DNA of 64,000 bases from Belliella aquatica (lineage in GTDB: Bacteria; Bacteroidota; Bacteroidia; Cytophagales; Cyclobacteriaceae), in the NCBI RefSeq assembly GCF_014637795.1, contig NZ_BMFD01000008.1:62001-126000 (forward strand), given 5' to 3'. This document shows, piece after piece, positions 61,118-64,000 of this stretch. The translations under genes and the position numbers were made by a program. The number at the start of each line of letters is the position of its first letter. The first letter of the stretch is position 1. Below the pieces are notes generated by a model. That model had not been told where the DNA came from, did no database searches, and saw nothing but the letters and a program-made list of their open reading frames with translations.

Positions 61118-61498
61118 TTACTTAACTTCTACTTCAGCTCCAGCCTCTTCAAGAGACTTTCTTAAAGCTTCTGCTTCGTCTTTTGCAATTCCTTCTTTAA
61201 CAGCCTTAGGAGCGCTATCAACTAGTTCTTTAGCTTCTTTCAAACCAAGACCTGTCAATTCTTTCACAAGCTTAACCACCGCTAGTTTCTGACCACCAGC
61301 AGCTTTAAGGATTACATCGAAAGCTGTTTTTTCTTCTTCAGCAGCACCAGCATCACCAGCACCACCACCAGCTACCATTACAGCGCCAGCCGCAGCAGGT
61401 TCGATACCATACTCGTCTTTCAAAATATCAGCCAATTCTTTTACTTCTTTTACAGTCAAGTTTACCAACTGATCAGCAAGTTGTTTAAGATCTGCCAT
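61118..61498 (-). CDS. rplL: 50S ribosomal protein L7/L12
   Basis: Stalk protein of 126 residues that recruits translation factors. An N-terminal dimer domain ([21 protein letters not shown]) leads through an Ala/Gly hinge ([21 protein letters not shown]) to the C-terminal factor-binding domain ([20 protein letters not shown]). 50 bp after rplJ. Confidence 0.99.
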   Translation of the reverse strand: MADLKQLADQLVNLTVKEVKELADILKDEYGIEPAAAGAVMVAGGGAGDAGAAEEEKTAFDVILKAAGGQKLAVVKLVKELTGLGLKEAKELVDSAPKAVKEGIAKDEAEALRKSLEEAGAEVEVK

Positions 61499-61548
61499 TG
61501 TATTAATATTTAAATTGTTGTTTTAACTAATTGATTTGATGATTATGA

Positions 61549-62085
61549 TTATTCTTTTTCAGAGAGTGTCTTAACAAGCCCAGCCACTGTATTCTGTCCA
61601 TATTGAAGGGCAGATATAAGATTTTTTGCTGGAGATTGAAGTAGACCGATAACGTCTCCCAATAGTTCGTTTTTAGACTTAAGAGTTGACAACATTTCTA
61701 GTTGATTCTCTCCGATGAAAACATCAGAATCTATATACGCACCTTTGAAAACTGGTCTTGTTTCTTTCTTACCTTGTTTCTTTCTAAAATCAAGAATTAC
61801 TTTTGCAGGAAGATTTCCAACTTCTTTTGAAAATACAATACCTGAAAAGCCTTTTAAAGCAGCTTCTGAAAATTTAGTATAGTCTCCTTCAAGGTTTTCT
61901 AACGCTTTCGCTATTAGTGTATTTTTATAAACCTTGTATTCTATACCTTTATCGAAACATGCTCTTCTGAAAGCATTTACCTGAGCAACATTAAAACCTG
62001 AAGCATTAGTAATGTAGAAATACGGGTTTTCTCTGAATTTCTCGGTAAGACTTTCGATTATTTCTCTTTTTTCGTCTCTAGTCAT
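61549..62085 (-). CDS. rplJ: 50S ribosomal protein L10
   Basis: Base of the L12 stalk, 178 residues. RDEKREIIESLTEKFRENPYFYITNASG begins the rRNA-binding domain; the C-terminal helix (NLISALQYGQNTVAGLVKTLSEK) binds L12 dimers. 2 bp after rplA. Confidence 0.97.
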   Translation of the reverse strand: MTRDEKREIIESLTEKFRENPYFYITNASGFNVAQVNAFRRACFDKGIEYKVYKNTLIAKALENLEGDYTKFSEAALKGFSGIVFSKEVGNLPAKVILDFRKKQGKKETRPVFKGAYIDSDVFIGENQLEMLSTLKSKNELLGDVIGLLQSPAKNLISALQYGQNTVAGLVKTLSEKE

Positions 62086-62087
62086 GA

Positions 62088-62786
62088 TTAAATTCCTTGA
62101 ATACTACCTTTATCTACAATAATTCCAGGAGACATTGTGCTTGACAAATGAATACTTCTGAAATAGGTTCCTTTTGATGAAGTTGGTTTCAACTTAGAAA
62201 TAGTATTAATAAGTTCTTTTACATTGTCCTGAATTTGTTCAGCAGTAAAAGACGCTTTACCAACACCAGCATGAATAATTCCAAATTTATCTACTTTGAA
62301 ATCAATCTTACCAGCTTTCACTTCCTTGACAGCTTTTCCAACTTCCAAAGTTACTGTTCCTGATTTTGGGTTTGGCATTAAGCCTCTTGGTCCCAAAACC
62401 CTACCTAATCTACCAACTTTAGCCATTACGTTAGGCATAGTGATAATGACATCAATGTCAGTCCAACCACCCTCGATCTTAGCAATATAGTCGTCTAATC
62501 CAACATAGTCTGCACCAGCCTCTTTAGCTTCAGCTTCTTTGTCAGGGGTACAAAGTACCAAAACCTTAACATCCTTGCCTGTGCCGTGCGGCAATGCAAC
62601 TACTCCTCTTACCATTTGATCTGCTTTTCTAGGATCAACGCCCAAACGAACGTCAATATCTATAGAAGAGTCAAATTTGGTGTTAGTGATTTGCTTCACA
62701 ATTGAAGAAGCTTCTTCTAGGGAGTACTGTTGGCTTGCGTCGTACTTAGAAAGAGCTTCTTTTTGCTTTTTTGTTAACTTAGCCAT
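62088..62786 (-). CDS. rplA: 50S ribosomal protein L1
   Basis: L1-stalk protein, 232 residues. Signatures are [34 protein letters not shown] and the C-terminal [19 protein letters not shown]1 is the classical repressor of this operon, but no target hairpin is obvious here. 10 bp after rplK. Confidence 0.98.
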   Translation of the reverse strand: MAKLTKKQKEALSKYDASQQYSLEEASSIVKQITNTKFDSSIDIDVRLGVDPRKADQMVRGVVALPHGTGKDVKVLVLCTPDKEAEAKEAGADYVGLDDYIAKIEGGWTDIDVIITMPNVMAKVGRLGRVLGPRGLMPNPKSGTVTLEVGKAVKEVKAGKIDFKVDKFGIIHAGVGKASFTAEQIQDNVKELINTISKLKPTSSKGTYFRSIHLSSTMSPGIIVDKGSIQGI

Positions 62787-62796
62787 AGTGTTTATT

Positions 62797-63240
62797 TTAT
62801 TCCTCCCAAGGAGCTTTTCCAGATACTGTGATACCCATACTTCTAGCTGTACCTGCGATCATTTTCATTGCAGATTCAATTTTAAAAGCATTTAAGTCAG
62901 GCATTTTCACCTCAGCAATTTCTTTTACCTGATCCCAGGTAACAGATCCTACTTTTTTCCTATTTGGCTCTGACGAACCAGCTTTGATTTTTGCCGCCTC
63001 AATTAGCATATTTGCTGCAGGAGGTGTTTTTACTACAAAGTCAAAAGATTTGTCAGAGTAAACAGTAATCAAAACAGGTACTACTGAACCCATTTTATCT
63101 TGGGTTCTAGCATTGAATTGCTTACAGAACTCCATGATGTTCAAACCCTTGGAACCAAGGGCTGGACCTACTGGAGGCGATGGATTTGCCTGGCCACCTT
63201 TCACCTGTAATTTCACATAACCAGTGATTTCCTTAGCCAT
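62797..63240 (-). CDS. rplK: 50S ribosomal protein L11
   Basis: GTPase-centre protein, 147 residues: [37 protein letters not shown] contains the thiostrepton-region prolines, wild type. Ends [14 protein letters not shown]. 3 bp after nusG. Confidence 0.98.
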   Translation of the reverse strand: MAKEITGYVKLQVKGGQANPSPPVGPALGSKGLNIMEFCKQFNARTQDKMGSVVPVLITVYSDKSFDFVVKTPPAANMLIEAAKIKAGSSEPNRKKVGSVTWDQVKEIAEVKMPDLNAFKIESAMKMIAGTARSMGITVSGKAPWEE

Positions 63241-63243
63241 TTC

Positions 63244-63801
63244 CTAGTCTTGTTTTTCTACTTGTATAAAGTTTAACTCTACAGGGGTGTTTCGTCCAAA
63301 GATCTTGACCATAACATTCAATTTCTTCTTATCTTCAAACACCTCTTCTATTGTACCCGTGAATCCACTGAAAGGACCGTCCATTACTTTTACGGTCTCT
63401 CCAACTATAAATGGAGTATCTAGTTTCTCTGCAAACTCATCAATCTCTTCAACTCGTCCTAAGATTCTATTGATTTCTGATTGACGTAATGGTTCAGGGG
63501 TTTTGGAAGCCCCCCCTTGGTTTGATCCTAAGAAACCGATTACACCCGGTATACTTGTAATTACGTGATTAGCCTCACCATGTGTCAAATCCGCATTAAC
63601 CAAAACATATCCGGGAAAGAAATTTCTATCTCTAACCCTCTTTTTGCCATTGCGCATTTCGTAAACTTTTTCGGAAGGTATCAAAACCTCAGGAATATAA
63701 TCCTCAAGTTTTTGACGAACAATTTCATTGTCTAAATAAGATTTAGTCTTTTTCTCTTGTCCTGCTACCACCCTAAGTACATACCACTTATGTTCAGCCA
63801 T
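63244..63801 (-). CDS. nusG: transcription antitermination factor NusG
   Basis: Elongation factor of 185 residues linking RNA polymerase to S10 and the ribosome. The NGN domain starts [21 protein letters not shown] and has [12 protein letters not shown]; the KOW domain is [24 protein letters not shown]. 17 bp after secE. Confidence 0.98.
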   Translation of the reverse strand: MAEHKWYVLRVVAGQEKKTKSYLDNEIVRQKLEDYIPEVLIPSEKVYEMRNGKKRVRDRNFFPGYVLVNADLTHGEANHVITSIPGVIGFLGSNQGGASKTPEPLRQSEINRILGRVEEIDEFAEKLDTPFIVGETVKVMDGPFSGFTGTIEEVFEDKKKLNVMVKIFGRNTPVELNFIQVEKQD

Positions 63802-63818
63802 CAGTAATTTTAATTCAA

Positions 63819-64000
63819 TTAAAATAAATCATAAAACCAAGTCATCAAATTTTCGAAACCTAAATCAATCACTCCTATGAGAAGAGAAAAGATTAAAGAT
63901 GCGACGATGACCAAAACAGCACTGTTTTGCAAAAACGAATGTGAAGGCCAGGTGACCTTGTTCTTCATTTCATCTATAGATTCAACGACAAAGTTTTTGA
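63819..64000 (-). CDS. secE: preprotein translocase subunit SecE, 5' end cut
   Basis: The last 59 codons of a short SecE. The conserved amphipathic motif [15 protein letters not shown] is followed by a single membrane helix ([21 protein letters not shown]) and the end TWFYDLF. The order secE-nusG is standard. The N-terminus is outside the window. Confidence 0.95.
   Translation of the reverse strand, partial: KNFVVESIDEMKNKVTWPSHSFLQNSAVLVIVASLIFSLLIGVIDLGFENLMTWFYDLF

Overview
The window reads as a chromosomal segment of a Bacteroidota bacterium, most likely a marine or soil Cytophagia-type organism of the Cyclobacteriaceae (Algoriphagus-like); the genus is an inference. Supports are a SusC/SusD pair, lipoprotein signals, AT-rich leaders mostly without Shine-Dalgarno sequences, promoter elements of the Bacteroidota form TTTG-N19-TAnnTTTG, and the order secE-nusG-rplKAJL-rpoBC-[DUF3467]-rpsLG-fusA-rpsJ-rplC...rplQ.

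Region 1 (1-19060) is an arabinan/L-arabinose utilisation locus. On the minus strand run SusC, SusD, a GH43 arabinanase, a GH51, a lipoprotein GH43, a GH127, a second GH51 and the start of L-ribulokinase (cut by the window edge). Divergently on the plus strand lie a NUDIX-type AraR-like regulator, a sodium/sugar symporter and L-arabinose isomerase. Together they bind and import oligosaccharides, trim them in the periplasm or at the cell surface, import L-arabinose and convert it towards L-ribulose 5-phosphate. Related 16-bp sites lie upstream of susC and upstream of the symporter.

Region 2 (19081-31790) is accessory. It holds a DUF4221-like lipoprotein paired with a 66-residue secreted four-cysteine peptide, separated by a perfect 14-bp hairpin. 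Next come a quinone-stress cluster resembling Bacillus mhq (MarR regulator, YceI, VOC dioxygenase, carboxylesterase) with a repeated palindromic operator candidate, and a separate alpha/beta hydrolase. An MscK/MscS-type channel is divergent from a DegP/HtrA protease, and an MBOAT plus SGNH-like O-acyltransferase pair and a small orphan gene close the region.

Region 3 (31921-64000) is core machinery, all on the minus strand: enolase and carA, then the alpha, spc, S10 and str ribosomal operons, rpoC, rpoB, rplL, rplJ, rplA, rplK, nusG and a partial secE. Terminators and new promoters cut this block between rplQ and carA, between rpsJ and rplC, between rpoC and the DUF3467 gene, and between rplL and rpoB. 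Several starts were moved inward from the longest reading frame. rpoB appears to start at UUG.

The best candidates for something undescribed are the peptide/lipoprotein pair with its hairpin and the MarR-YceI-dioxygenase-esterase regulon. No tRNA, rRNA, CRISPR array, insertion sequence or prophage was seen.
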